A DNA stretch of 64,000 nucleotides from NCBI RefSeq assembly GCF_021431965.1, contig NZ_CP090370.1:2046001-2110000 (forward strand), read 5' to 3'. Each line of letters opens with the position of its first letter. Position 1 is the first letter of the stretch. The notes beneath the pieces are model-generated. The model searched no databases and had not been told where the DNA came from. It worked only from the letters and a program-made list of their open reading frames with translations. Origin of the DNA: Erythrobacter sp. SDW2. GTDB lineage: Bacteria; Pseudomonadota; Alphaproteobacteria; Sphingomonadales; Sphingomonadaceae. Both the position numbers and the translations under genes were made by a program. Positions 1 to 8,487 of the stretch are shown one piece after another.

Positions 1-1041
1 CAGCGCCAGTTGCACCGACGCGGCGCTTGTCCCCGACTGGCGGATCAGTTCGTCCACGGCCACCGGGGCGGTGGTCAGCAGGCTCGCAATATCGGCGGGC
101 TCGGCCTTGGCCAGTTCCTCCGGCGCGTGGTCGAAATCGTGCCAACCGCCCTCGCGGAAGCTCGACCGCGGGGTGCCCTCGAAGCTGCTGAGCAGTTCGA
201 CCACATCCTCCGGCCCCTGCACCAGCACCACGCCTTCGCGGATCAGCTGGTTGCACCCGGCAGAACGGGCATCGAGCGGGGAGCCGGGGATCGCCATGAC
301 CTCCCTGCCCGCCTCGCCCGCCAGCCGCGCGGTGATGAGCGAGCCTGACTTCGGCGCAGCCTCGACCACCAGCGTGCCTGCCGCGAGGCCAGCGATAATG
401 CGGTTGCGGCTGGGGAAGTGGCTCCCGCGCGGTTCGGTGCCCGGCGGTTGCTCGGCCAGCAGCAGCGCTTCGCTGCCGATGCGCTCCTGCAGCTCGGCAT
501 GCTGCGGCGGATAGGCGATGTCGATCCCGCTGGCGATGACGCCGATGGTCGCCCGCGAGGGATCGCTCAAGGCACCCTCATGCGCCGCGCCGTCGATGCC
601 GCGTGCCAGCCCCGAGACCACAGTGAACCCCTCCCCCGCCAGCGCCGCGGCGAACTCGCGGGCGATCTTGACCGCCGCCGCGCTCGAATTGCGCGCGCCG
701 ACCATGGCGACGCAGGGCTTGGCAGCGAGCGACAGGTCACCGCGAAAGGTGAGGATCGGCGGCGCGCTGTCGAGCTCGCCCAGCAGCGCCGGATAGTCAG
801 GCTGGTCATGGAACAGGTAGCGCGCGCCGGCCTTGCGCACCGCCTCGACCTCGCGCTCGACCACCTCGGCGGCGACCGCACGATAGGCCCGCCCGCCGCG
901 CTGGGCCAGATCGGGTAATGCCTCCAGCGCCGCCTCAGCCGTGCCGAACCGCGCCAGCAACTGGGCATAGCTGACCGGCCCGATATTAGGCGAGCGCAGC
1001 AGCCGGATGCGGGCAAAGGCTTCGGACTGGGAGAGTGACAA
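1..1041 (-). CDS. dprA: DNA-processing protein DprA (3' end cut by window)
   Basis: DprA/Smf family: binds incoming single-stranded DNA during natural transformation and loads RecA. My translation of the minus strand gives 347 codons open to the window edge. It shows an N-terminal HhH/SAM-like segment (SPNIGPVSYAQLLARFG) and the Rossmann-like core with the family signatures VAMVGARNSS, GLARGIDGAAHEGAL, and SRNRIIAGLA followed by GSLITARLAGE. The start is a TTG at 1041-1039, preceded by GGAG about 7 bases upstream; an in-frame TGA lies just upstream and no ATG is available. The missing end would carry the C-terminal winged-helix domain. It lies 103 bases downstream of plsY on the same strand, separated by a palindromic repeat pair. 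No defect is visible in the part seen. Confidence 0.93.
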   Translation of the reverse strand, partial: MSLSQSEAFARIRLLRSPNIGPVSYAQLLARFGTAEAALEALPDLAQRGGRAYRAVAAEVVEREVEAVRKAGARYLFHDQPDYPALLGELDSAPPILTFRGDLSLAAKPCVAMVGARNSSAAAVKIAREFAAALAGEGFTVVSGLARGIDGAAHEGALSDPSRATIGVIASGIDIAYPPQHAELQERIGSEALLLAEQPPGTEPRGSHFPSRNRIIAGLAAGTLVVEAAPKSGSLITARLAGEAGREVMAIPGSPLDARSAGCNQLIREGVVLVQGPEDVVELLSSFEGTPRSSFREGGWHDFDHAPEELAKAEPADIASLLTTAPVAVDELIRQSGTSAASVQLAL

Positions 1042-1050
1042 GCCTAAACT

Positions 1051-1127
1051 CCGTCATCCCAGCAAAAGCTGGGATCTCTCCGAACGGCAGTGCCAGCCTC
1101 AACCAGATCCCAGCTTTTGCTGGGAAG
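1051..1127. repeat. Pair of REP-like palindromes between plsY and dprA
   Basis: Two hairpins sit head to head. At 1056-1075 an 8-bp perfect stem (ATCCCAGC/GCTGGGAT) encloses an AAAA loop. At 1108-1125 a 7-bp stem (TCCCAGC/GCTGGGA) encloses a TTTT loop, so the second unit is the inverse of the first. The flanking CGTCATCCCAGC/GGGATCT context resembles dispersed palindromes common in proteobacterial genomes. It could act as a transcription attenuator or mRNA stabiliser between plsY and dprA; that role is inferred. Confidence 0.75.
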
Positions 1128-1144
1128 ACGAAAAGGCAAGGAGA

Positions 1145-1738
1145 TCACGACTTGCTGCCCACCTTGGGCTCCTCGCCCCGGCGCAATCGGCCGATATTCT
1201 CGCGGTGGAGCCAGAGAACGATCACTGCGATCAGCCCCAGCGCCGCGGCGAAGGTCGGCCGGTCGAAATACCACGCCGCCCCGACCGAGGCGACGGCTGC
1301 GCTCATCCCTGCCAGCGAGCTGATCCGCGTCAACGCCAGCATTCCGAGCCATACCACGGCATAGGTCAAGCCGATCGGCCAGCCGAGCCCGAAGCACACG
1401 CCCGCCGTGGTCGCCACGCCCTTGCCGCCCTTGAAGCCGAGCCAGACCGGGAAACAATGCCCCAGCACCGCCCCCAGCGCGGCCCAGCCGATATCGTTGG
1501 TGAACCAGCCCCAGGCAAGAAACACCGGGACGAAGCCCTTGAGCCCGTCGAGCAGCAAGGTCGCTGCGGCGATCCCCTTGTTGCCGGTGCGCAGCACATT
1601 GGTCGCGCCGATATTGCCGCTGCCGATCTCGCGCACGTCGCCCATGCCGGCCATACGGGTGAGGATCAGGCCGAACGGCACCGAGCCGAAGGCGTATCCC
1701 AGCAGCAGCGCCAGCGACGGGTCGATGTTGAAATCCAT
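1145..1738 (-). CDS. plsY: Glycerol-3-phosphate acyltransferase PlsY
   Basis: Integral inner-membrane acyltransferase that transfers an acyl group from acyl phosphate to sn-glycerol 3-phosphate, giving lysophosphatidate, the first step of phospholipid synthesis. The 197-residue product is of usual length and strongly hydrophobic. All three PlsY motifs are visible: GSGNIGATNVLR (residues 39-50), GHCFPVWLGFKGGKG (93-107) and HRENIGRLRRGEE (178-190). I chose the ATG at 1738 because GGGGGA lies about 9 bases upstream; an in-frame ATG at 1756 would add six residues but lacks a good ribosome site. It is transcribed towards dprA. The gene looks intact. Confidence 0.96.
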   Translation of the reverse strand: MDFNIDPSLALLLGYAFGSVPFGLILTRMAGMGDVREIGSGNIGATNVLRTGNKGIAAATLLLDGLKGFVPVFLAWGWFTNDIGWAALGAVLGHCFPVWLGFKGGKGVATTAGVCFGLGWPIGLTYAVVWLGMLALTRISSLAGMSAAVASVGAAWYFDRPTFAAALGLIAVIVLWLHRENIGRLRRGEEPKVGSKS

Positions 1739-1864
1739 GTGCCAATTCCCCCACATCGAAACAGATGTAACGACTCACAGGAGCAACCGTCCCGCGCTTG
1801 TCGAACGACGGTTGTTTCCTCTACGGCAGGCAAACGCAAGCACAGCCCGCACGGAATTGGACTT

Positions 1865-2659
1865 TTGGACGCCAGCTCACCCATCCTGTTGTTCGATTCC
1901 GGTGTCGGCGGGCTGACGGTGCTGGCCGAGCTGCGCAAGCTGTTGCCGCAAGCGCCGCTGATCTATGCCGCCGACCTCGCCGGTCTGCCCTATGGCACCA
2001 AGAGCGAAGCCGAAGTCGCCGCGCGGGTCTGCGGCCTGCTGGGCCGGATGAGCGAACGCTACCACCCGCGCGCCATTTGCATTGCCTGCAACACCGCCAG
2101 CACGATCGCGCTGGGCATGGTCCGCGAAGTGCTCGAGGTGCCGGTGATCGGCACCGTCCCCGCGATCAAGCCGGCTGCCGCGATGACACGGACCGGAGTG
2201 ATCGGCCTGTTCGGCACCGCCGCGACCGTGCGTCAGCCCTATGTCGACCGGCTCGAGGCCGAGTTCGCCGAGGGCAAGACCCTGCTGCGCCACGCTGCGC
2301 CCGGCCTCGTCGCCCTGGCCGAGGCCAAGCTGCGCGGCGAGGCGGTCGATCTTGCGGCGGTCCGGGCCGAGGTCGGCGGACTGCTTGATGCGCCGGGCGG
2401 CGAGCAAATCGATACGGTGGTGCTCGCCTGTACCCATTTCCCGTTGCTGGAAACGGAGCTGGCGCAAGTGTTCGGCTCGCAGGTTCGCTTCATCCACGGC
2501 GCGGAAGGCATCGCCCGGCGCATTGTTGCGATCACAGAAGGTCAGCCTTTCGATCAGCAGTCCGGGGATCTGTTCATCGCCACCGGCGAAGTGGCGGGAA
2601 TCGAACGACTTTCCGCGCAACTTGCGGAATATGGCTTGGTGCGGATCGAGCGCTTCTAG
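1865..2659 (+). CDS. murI: Glutamate racemase MurI
   Basis: Converts L-glutamate to D-glutamate for peptidoglycan in the cytoplasm. The 264-residue product is typical in length. It shows the N-terminal LLFDSGVGGLTVL motif with the conserved Asp, the first catalytic cysteine in CIACNTAST (Cys75) and the second in VVLACTHFPLL (Cys189, next to His191). The chosen start is TTG at 1865, which places PILLFDSG at the expected distance from the N terminus. A much longer frame is open upstream but has no racemase character and overlaps plsY on the other strand. hemA follows 81 bases downstream on the same strand. Confidence 0.95.
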   Translation: MDASSPILLFDSGVGGLTVLAELRKLLPQAPLIYAADLAGLPYGTKSEAEVAARVCGLLGRMSERYHPRAICIACNTASTIALGMVREVLEVPVIGTVPAIKPAAAMTRTGVIGLFGTAATVRQPYVDRLEAEFAEGKTLLRHAAPGLVALAEAKLRGEAVDLAAVRAEVGGLLDAPGGEQIDTVVLACTHFPLLETELAQVFGSQVRFIHGAEGIARRIVAITEGQPFDQQSGDLFIATGEVAGIERLSAQLAEYGLVRIERF

Positions 2660-2740
2660 CCGCCACGTCAATCCTGCGAATCGTTCGCAAAGATCGTGCT
2701 GGAATGGCGCGGAATTCCACACTATTTGACCCGCCAGCTC

Positions 2741-3961
2741 ATGAACTACGATCAGATCTTCGACCAGGCGATCGACCGGCTCCACGCCGAAGGCCGCTAC
2801 CGGGTCTTCATCGACATCCTGCGCAACAAGGGTGCCTATCCCAACGCGCGGTGCTTCCACGGGCACAACGGGCCCACGCCGATCACGGTATGGTGTTCGA
2901 ACGACTATCTGGCGATGGGCCAGCACCCCAAGGTGATCGCGGCGATGGAAGAGGCGCTGCACGATGTCGGCGCCGGTTCGGGCGGCACGCGCAATATCGG
3001 CGGCAACACCCACTACCATATCGAGCTGGAGCGGGAACTGGCCGAGCTCCACGGCAAGGACGCGGCCTTGCTGTTCACCAGCGGCTATGTCTCCAACGAT
3101 GCCACGCTCAGCACACTGGCCAAGCTGCTGCCGGGCTGTGTGATCTTCTCGGACGAGCTCAATCATGCCAGCATGATCGCCGGCATCCGCAATTCGGGAG
3201 CCGAGAAGCGGGTGTTCCGCCACAACGATATCGAACACCTCGAAGAGCTGCTTGCCGCCGAAGACCCTGCGACGCCCAAGCTGGTTGCCTTCGAAAGCGT
3301 CTATTCGATGGACGGCGACGTTGCCCCGATCCACGCGATCTGCGACCTGGCCGAGAAGTACAACGCCCTCACCTATATCGACGAAGTCCACGCTGTCGGC
3401 ATGTATGGCGCGCATGGGGGCGGCATTTCCGAGCGCGACGAGGCCGCGCACCGGATCGACATTATCGAAGGCACCATGGGCAAGGCCTTCGGCGTGATGG
3501 GCGGCTATATCGCGGCCGATCGCAAGATCGTCGACTGCATCCGCAGCTATGCGCCCGGCTTCATCTTCACCACCTCGCTCGCCCCGCCGCTGGTGGCGGG
3601 TGTGCTCGCGTCCGTGCGGCACCTGAAGCAGTCGAGCATCGAGCGCGAGGGCCAGCAGGCTGCCGCCGCCACGCTCAAGGCGCTGATGCGCGATGCCGGG
3701 CTGCCGGTGATGGACAGCACCACGCATATCGTCCCGCTGATGGTCGGCGATCCCGTCCGCGCCAAGAAAATCAGCGACATCCTGCTCGCCGAATACGGCG
3801 TCTATGTGCAGCCGATCAATTTCCCCACCGTACCGCGCGGGACCGAACGCCTGCGCTTTACGCCGGGCCCGGCGCACAGCGAAGATATGATGCGCGAATT
3901 GGTCGATGCGCTGGTCGAGATATGGGACCGGATGGAACTGGCACTAAAGCAGGCGGCCTGA
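2741..3961 (+). CDS. hemA: 5-aminolevulinate synthase
   Basis: PLP enzyme of the alpha-oxoamine synthase family. It condenses glycine and succinyl-CoA to 5-aminolevulinate, the first step of the Shemin (C4) tetrapyrrole pathway typical of Alphaproteobacteria. The 406-residue protein shows the substrate region [15 protein letters not shown], the PLP aspartate and histidine in YIDEVHAVG, and the Schiff-base lysine in EGTMGKAFG (Lys248). The start is ATG 2741 ([10 protein letters not shown]), the usual N terminus of alphaproteobacterial enzymes; ATG/alternative starts further upstream would add non-conserved residues. Intact, and probably transcribed alone or with murI. Confidence 0.97.
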   Translation: MNYDQIFDQAIDRLHAEGRYRVFIDILRNKGAYPNARCFHGHNGPTPITVWCSNDYLAMGQHPKVIAAMEEALHDVGAGSGGTRNIGGNTHYHIELERELAELHGKDAALLFTSGYVSNDATLSTLAKLLPGCVIFSDELNHASMIAGIRNSGAEKRVFRHNDIEHLEELLAAEDPATPKLVAFESVYSMDGDVAPIHAICDLAEKYNALTYIDEVHAVGMYGAHGGGISERDEAAHRIDIIEGTMGKAFGVMGGYIAADRKIVDCIRSYAPGFIFTTSLAPPLVAGVLASVRHLKQSSIEREGQQAAAATLKALMRDAGLPVMDSTTHIVPLMVGDPVRAKKISDILLAEYGVYVQPINFPTVPRGTERLRFTPGPAHSEDMMRELVDALVEIWDRMELALKQAA

Positions 3962-4001
3962 CCCCCTGTTACCGGCGGCCTCGCCTGCCTAGATTGGCAG
4001 C

Positions 4002-5228
4002 ATGAGCACCGATCATCCCCTGCGGCGGCATGTGCGCGAAAACGCGCCTCTGCTTGGCGTGGTGGCCGTGATGATCGCCGCATTCATCGGACTGGCCGCT
4101 CTTTCTCCTGGCGAGCCTACGGGCACAGGCAAGGATGCAAGCGGTCCCGCAATCGGCAAGAACGGCACCATGACGTCAGGGCTCGATGGCCTGCCGGCAG
4201 CGGCGAACGATACCGTCGTGCTGTCGGAACTTGCGCCTGACGATGCCCGTGCGCGCAATGCTCTGGTGGACTTCGCCAAGGTCGGCCCTGGCGCACCTAG
4301 GCCGTTCCAGTTTCGTGGCACAGCCGCCGACCGGATCCGCGCCCGCGATTGCCTCGCCCTCGCCGGCATGGCCGAGGCCGGCAGCGGCGACGGCGATCAG
4401 CGCGCCGTGATGCAGGTAATCCTCAATCGGGTGCGCCATCCGGCCTTCGCCAAGACCGTCTGCGGCGTGGTGTTCGAAGGGTCGCAGCGCGCCACCGGTT
4501 GCCAGTTCAGCTTTACCTGCGACGGCTCGCTTGCCCGGCGCTATGCCGATGCCTCATGGGCCGCAGCACGCAAGCGCGCGGAGGAAATGCTCGGCGGTGC
4601 CACCTATGCTCCGGTTGGCAATGCGACCCATTTTCATGCCGACTATGTCTATCCCTGGTGGAGCCCCCAGCTCGACAAGGTAGCGCAGGTCGGCGCGCAT
4701 ATCTTTTTCCGCTGGCGCGGGCATTGGGGGACGACTGCCGCGCTATCGGCCAGCTATGCTGGGACGGAGCCTGATCCGATGGCCTTGCGCCAAACCGCGA
4801 TCGACGTGGCAGAGGCCAATCCCCTGCCGACACTCCCCGCAACGCCGACTCTGCTCGAGAGCGGTGAAGCGGTGCGAACAATCACGGCCACGGGAGCTTC
4901 CGACGTCAACGGTGCCGCTGTCGCAAGTGGCAGCCCCGGCTCACCCGCCGCTGGGGTCCACTTCGTGATCGTCTCGGGCAGCGAGTCGCCCGAAGCGCTG
5001 GTCGCCAAGGCCCGCATGCTGTGCCCGGGCGACCGCTATTGCCAGGTCTACGGCTGGAGCGATGCAGGCGATATCCCGGCCAAGCTGCCGCTTCCCGCCG
5101 CATCACGCCAGACACTGAAATTCAGCTTTCTGCCCGCCCGTGGCGGCAGTGGCGAGGCCGTCTACTTCGATTGCCAGCTGTTCCCGGCCCCGGCCATCGG
5201 CAGTTGTCTTCCCCGCGCCAGACCCTAG
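4002..5228 (+). CDS. SleB-type cell wall hydrolase, membrane anchored
   Basis: 408 residues. An N-terminal cytoplasmic stretch and one transmembrane helix (about residues 17-36) precede a Hydrolase_2 (SleB) domain at roughly 110-235, seen in CLALAGMAEAGSGDGDQRAV, VILNRVRHPAFAKTVCGVVF, CQFSFTCDGS and THFHADYVYPWWS. The conserved Glu of the EA(G/A) segment and the Cys pair of the CQF/TCDG region are present. The C-terminal 150 residues are low-complexity and not recognised, ending in a Cys-containing segment. SleB domains cleave peptidoglycan, and this protein is likely periplasmic and tethered. It starts 40 bases after hemA; no regulatory link is visible. Confidence 0.85.
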   Translation: MSTDHPLRRHVRENAPLLGVVAVMIAAFIGLAALSPGEPTGTGKDASGPAIGKNGTMTSGLDGLPAAANDTVVLSELAPDDARARNALVDFAKVGPGAPRPFQFRGTAADRIRARDCLALAGMAEAGSGDGDQRAVMQVILNRVRHPAFAKTVCGVVFEGSQRATGCQFSFTCDGSLARRYADASWAAARKRAEEMLGGATYAPVGNATHFHADYVYPWWSPQLDKVAQVGAHIFFRWRGHWGTTAALSASYAGTEPDPMALRQTAIDVAEANPLPTLPATPTLLESGEAVRTITATGASDVNGAAVASGSPGSPAAGVHFVIVSGSESPEALVAKARMLCPGDRYCQVYGWSDAGDIPAKLPLPAASRQTLKFSFLPARGGSGEAVYFDCQLFPAPAIGSCLPRARP

Positions 5229-5238
5229 AATTCGGCGC

Positions 5239-5518
5239 ATGATCCAGGGCGCCGATCCAGAGTTTCGCCACAACACGCCGGACGATATCGCCGCAGGGCT
5301 GGCGGCCGACGGCGGGCTGAGGGCCCGATGGAACGCCTTGACCCCGCTCGGCCGCAACGAATGGATCTGCTGGACCATCAGTGCCCAAAAGGCCGACATC
5401 CGCGCCAAGCGGCTCGCCCGCTTGCAAGAGGGGGGGGGCCGCAGGCAAGAAGCGTCCATGCTGCTGGCCTGGTTGTCCCCACCGACGCGAAAGCGCACGC
5501 AAATGGGTGGACGCCTGA
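5239..5518 (+). pseudogene. YdeI/OmpD-associated (OmdA) family gene, frameshifted at a G9 tract
   Basis: Starting at ATG 5239 the frame encodes a C-terminal OmdA-type segment (HNTPDDIAAGLAADGGLRAR, then NEWICWTISAQKADIRAKRL). It reaches a run of nine G (5430-5438). Beyond the run the expected ending (GKKRPCCWPGCPHR) is present only in another frame, which closes at a TGA at 5516-5518. Removing one G joins the frames exactly. Read as it stands, the protein instead runs on to 5538 with an unrelated tail. The family is described as bacteriocin-protection/OmpD-associated and its biochemistry is unclear. This may be a true pseudogene, a slippage-switchable gene or a base-calling error in a homopolymer. 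Confidence 0.82.
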
Positions 5519-5614
5519 AGACAGGACCGGACGCATAGCCGAGGATGCCGCCAGAGCATCACCGCATCAATCGATCGCCGGGTCGCTTCCGCTTGGAAAC
5601 GAGGAGGCGAAGCA

Positions 5615-6763
5615 ATGACGATGATAGACCGGGTCCGCTGGCAGTTTGCGGACAATCCCGCGCACCGCGAATTCGTGGCCGAGCGGCTGCTGGGCCTGAA
5701 TCACGCGCTGGGCGAGGAAATCCACGGCGGCACCAACGAGAATTCGCTGCGCCTGGCCTCGTGGAACATCATGCATTTCGGCAACCGCGGATCCTATGAC
5801 CGCACGCCGGAATCGATGCTCTACATCGCAGAGATCATCGACCATTTCGACCTTGTCGCGGTGCAGGAGGTCAACCGCAACCTCGCCAAGCTCGAGGACT
5901 TGCTCGAAAACTACCTCGGCAATGACTGGGACTATCTCGTCACCGACACCTCGGGCGGGCACGGCGGGGTCAAGGACGCCGGGAACGACGAACGGCTCGC
6001 TTTCCTGTTCCGCAAGTCCAAGGTCCATTTCCGCAAGGAAGTGGGCGAGATCGTGCTGCCCGAAGGTTAGGCCATCGCCGCGCCGGATGCGGAGAACACT
6101 GGCCGCCAGGTCCAGTTTGCACGCACGCCTTTCTCGGTCGCCTTCCGCGCCGGCTGGCTCAAGTTCAAGCTCTGTACGGTGCACATCTTCTACGGCTCGG
6201 ACGACGAGGATTCGCCCGACATGCGCCGCCGCAAGGCCGAGATCCGCAAGATCGCCGATTTCCTCGCCCAGCGGCAGGAGATCGAACGGGCTGCGGCAGT
6301 CGATGCGGTCAAGGGCAAATGGGACAAGCCAGCAGAGGCCGGATGGGATTGGAACTACATCCTGCTGGGCGATTTCAACATCATTTCGCCCGAGCACGGC
6401 ACCATGGCGGCACTGGAGGATGCTGGCTTCACCGTCGCCACCAAGCCGCACCGGACGAATCTGGGTAGCAATATGCACTATGACCAGATCGCCTATCGCG
6501 CAGCCCATCCCGGCTTCGAGGTGAGGAAATCGGGCGTGTTTTCCATGCTCGACCATGTCTATCGCGATGTAGACGCTTCACATTATGTCGAAGTGGCCAA
6601 GATCGCCAAGCTGACGGAGAACGGCCGCACCGGCACCCGGGCGAAAGCGTATTTCAAGCAATATTACCGCCGTCAACAACTCTCCGACCACAAGCTGCTG
6701 TGGGCGGAAATTTACATCGACTATTCCCACGAATACCTGCAGGCGGTTATCGACGAGACATAA
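5615..6763 (+). pseudogene. Endonuclease/exonuclease/phosphatase family gene with in-frame amber stop
   Basis: One continuous frame from ATG 5615 to 6763 is interrupted only by TAG at 6068-6070. The upstream part (151 residues) has the EEP-fold opening LRLASWNIMHFGN and the metal-binding glutamate in LVAVQEVNRN. The downstream part has the catalytic LLGDFNI motif, the YDQI segment and a terminal SDHKLL motif. All are hallmarks of DNase I-like metal-dependent phosphoesterases, split here between the two halves. The TAG sits in LPEG*AIAAPD, so a single C-to-T change of a CAG codon would explain it. A downstream fragment from 6179 lacks the N-terminal catalytic residues, so neither half should be active unless the stop is suppressed. 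Confidence 0.88.
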
Positions 6764-6782
6764 CCGGTTACAGGGGGAATCG

Positions 6783-7472
6783 ATGAGTGGGACGGCAATG
6801 AATTATGACGAGGTGGTGCTGGGACGCAGATCGATCCGGGGCTATCTCGACAAGCCGGTACCGCAGGTGTTGATCGAGGAAATCCTTGCGCTGGCGATGC
6901 GGTCGCCTTCGTCGATGAACACCCAACCCTACTACTTCCACGTCATTACCGGCGAGCCGCTTGACCGTATACGCCAGGGCAACACTGAGAATATCCTTGC
7001 GGGCGTGCCTGACAGCCGCGAGTTTCGCCGCGGGCATCCCTTCCAGGGTGTCCACCGTGACCGTCAGGTCGGCTGCGCCATCCAGCTGTTCGAAGCGATG
7101 GGCATTGCCCGCGACGACAAGGAGGCCCGGCAAGACTGGGTGCTGCGCGGTTTCCGCCAGTTCGACGCGCCGGTCTGCGTGATCGTTACCTATGACAAGG
7201 AACTATCCGACAGCGACGATACACCGTTCGATTGCGGCGCAGTGACCACGGCGCTGGTCAATGCAGCGTGGAGCCGAGGGCTCGGCTGTGTCATCAACTC
7301 GCAAGGCATCATGCAATCGCCCGTTGTGCGCGAACACGCGGGTATCCCGGACGACCAAGTGATTTTGAAAGCGGTCGCCATGGGCTGGCCTGACCCGGAT
7401 TTCCCCGCCAATCCGGTCAAGATCACCCGCCGCGAAGTCAGCGAGGCCGCACGCTTCGTAGGGTTTGAGTGA
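6783..7472 (+). CDS. Nitroreductase family protein
   Basis: FMN-dependent NAD(P)H oxidoreductase of the nitroreductase superfamily, 229 residues, cytoplasmic. It shows the N-terminal FMN-binding RRSIRGYLDKPVP, the AMRSPSSMNTQPY motif, and the C-terminal GLGCVINSQGI and AVAMGWPDPDFP segments. The start ATG 6783 is preceded by GGGGGA; an internal ATG at 6801 is a weaker option. The substrate cannot be told from sequence. It is the only intact gene in a run of four, lying 19 bases after the broken EEP gene, and its stop overlaps the GTG of the broken dioxygenase gene. The four may once have formed an operon. Confidence 0.9.
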   Translation: MSGTAMNYDEVVLGRRSIRGYLDKPVPQVLIEEILALAMRSPSSMNTQPYYFHVITGEPLDRIRQGNTENILAGVPDSREFRRGHPFQGVHRDRQVGCAIQLFEAMGIARDDKEARQDWVLRGFRQFDAPVCVIVTYDKELSDSDDTPFDCGAVTTALVNAAWSRGLGCVINSQGIMQSPVVREHAGIPDDQVILKAVAMGWPDPDFPANPVKITRREVSEAARFVGFE

Positions 7473-8377
7473 CAGCACGCTTCGGCCCCCCCCCGGAGGG
7501 AGAGAGACAGGGCCACCGCCGACGACAGATTCGACCGGGCACAGCTGACACGGCCAAGCTCGACGTTCGCCCGATGACGCCGGCCATCGGCGCGCAGATC
7601 TTCGGTGTCGATCTGGGCGCAAGCGACATTGCCGCCAGCATTCCAGCAATCCACGCGGCGCTGCTCAGGTACGGGGTCGTTTTCTTCCGCGACCAGCGTT
7701 TGTCGCAGGAACAGCATATCGCCTTTGCGCGCCAATTCGGCGAGCTCGAAATCCATCCGGACACACCGAAGGACCAGCCCCATCCGGAAATGCTGCGCAT
7801 CGCGCATGGGCCTGACAGTCGCGGGCAGGAAAACAACTGGCATTCCGACGTCACCTGGCGCCAATGTCCTTCGCCCGGATCGATCCTCCGTGCGCGCGAA
7901 ATTCCGGAGGTCGGGAGCGACACGCTGTTCGCCAACATGCACATCGCTTACGAACGGCTCAGCCCCGAGATGCAGGAATTCGGCTGCGGGGTGACAGCGG
8001 TGCACGATATCGCCCGTGTTTTCGCCAAGCGGTTGGGCAAGGCACCGGAGGAGCTGCACGAGAAGTACCCGCCGATGCGCCATCCGGTAATCCGCACCCA
8101 TCCGGAAACGGGCGAGCGGGCGATCCACGTCAACGTCGGCTTCACCAGCCATATCGATGGCCTTTCCGCCGACGAGAGCCGCTGATTGCTGGACCATCTC
8201 TACGCCACTGCGAAGGATGTCGAAATCCAGTGTCGCTTCCGCTGGCAGACCGGGTCGGTCGCAGTCTGGGACTACCGGGTGTGCAAGCATTTGGCGGTCA
8301 GCGACTATTTTCCGGCGCGACGCGTCATGGAGCGGGTAACGGTTGCCGGCGACAGGCCGTTCTTCCGCCCCGATTAA
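7469..8377 (+). pseudogene. TauD/TfdA-type 2-oxoglutarate dioxygenase gene with in-frame TGA
   Basis: The frame opens at GTG 7469, overlapping the nitroreductase stop, and is broken by TGA at 8183-8185. It continues in the same frame to 8377. Before the stop are GVVFFRDQRLSQEQHIAFAR and the iron-binding HxD of NNWHSDVTW. After it are the 2-oxoglutarate/iron segment VWDYRVCKHLAVSDY and the arginine region RRVMERVTVAGDRPF. The third iron ligand (His of CKHLA) is therefore separated from the first two. WDYR replaces the usual WDNR and MER the usual MHR, which suggests relaxed selection. The first 35 residues, coded across a C9 run (7486-7494), look unlike the family; ATG 7574 is another possible start. 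Confidence 0.87.
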
Positions 8378-8487
8378 CGGCTCCTTTGCCCCGCAATTGC
8401 CTCCTTTCCTTAGGCCGATAGTAACCACTTTGGTCCTACCCCTATCGGTCAATAGCGCGCTTGCAAAATCAGGGAACCGCACCACTC

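Noticed and set aside
1007-1864. The long in-frame extension upstream of murI
   Set aside because: It runs over plsY on the other strand and is Arg/Gln-rich. MurI homologues start near the DSGVGG motif.
1877-3877. A 666-codon open frame on the minus strand antisense to murI and hemA
   Set aside because: The opposite strand encodes two well-known enzymes with all motifs. The product here is His/Gln/Arg-rich with no domain, typical for a GC-rich shadow frame.
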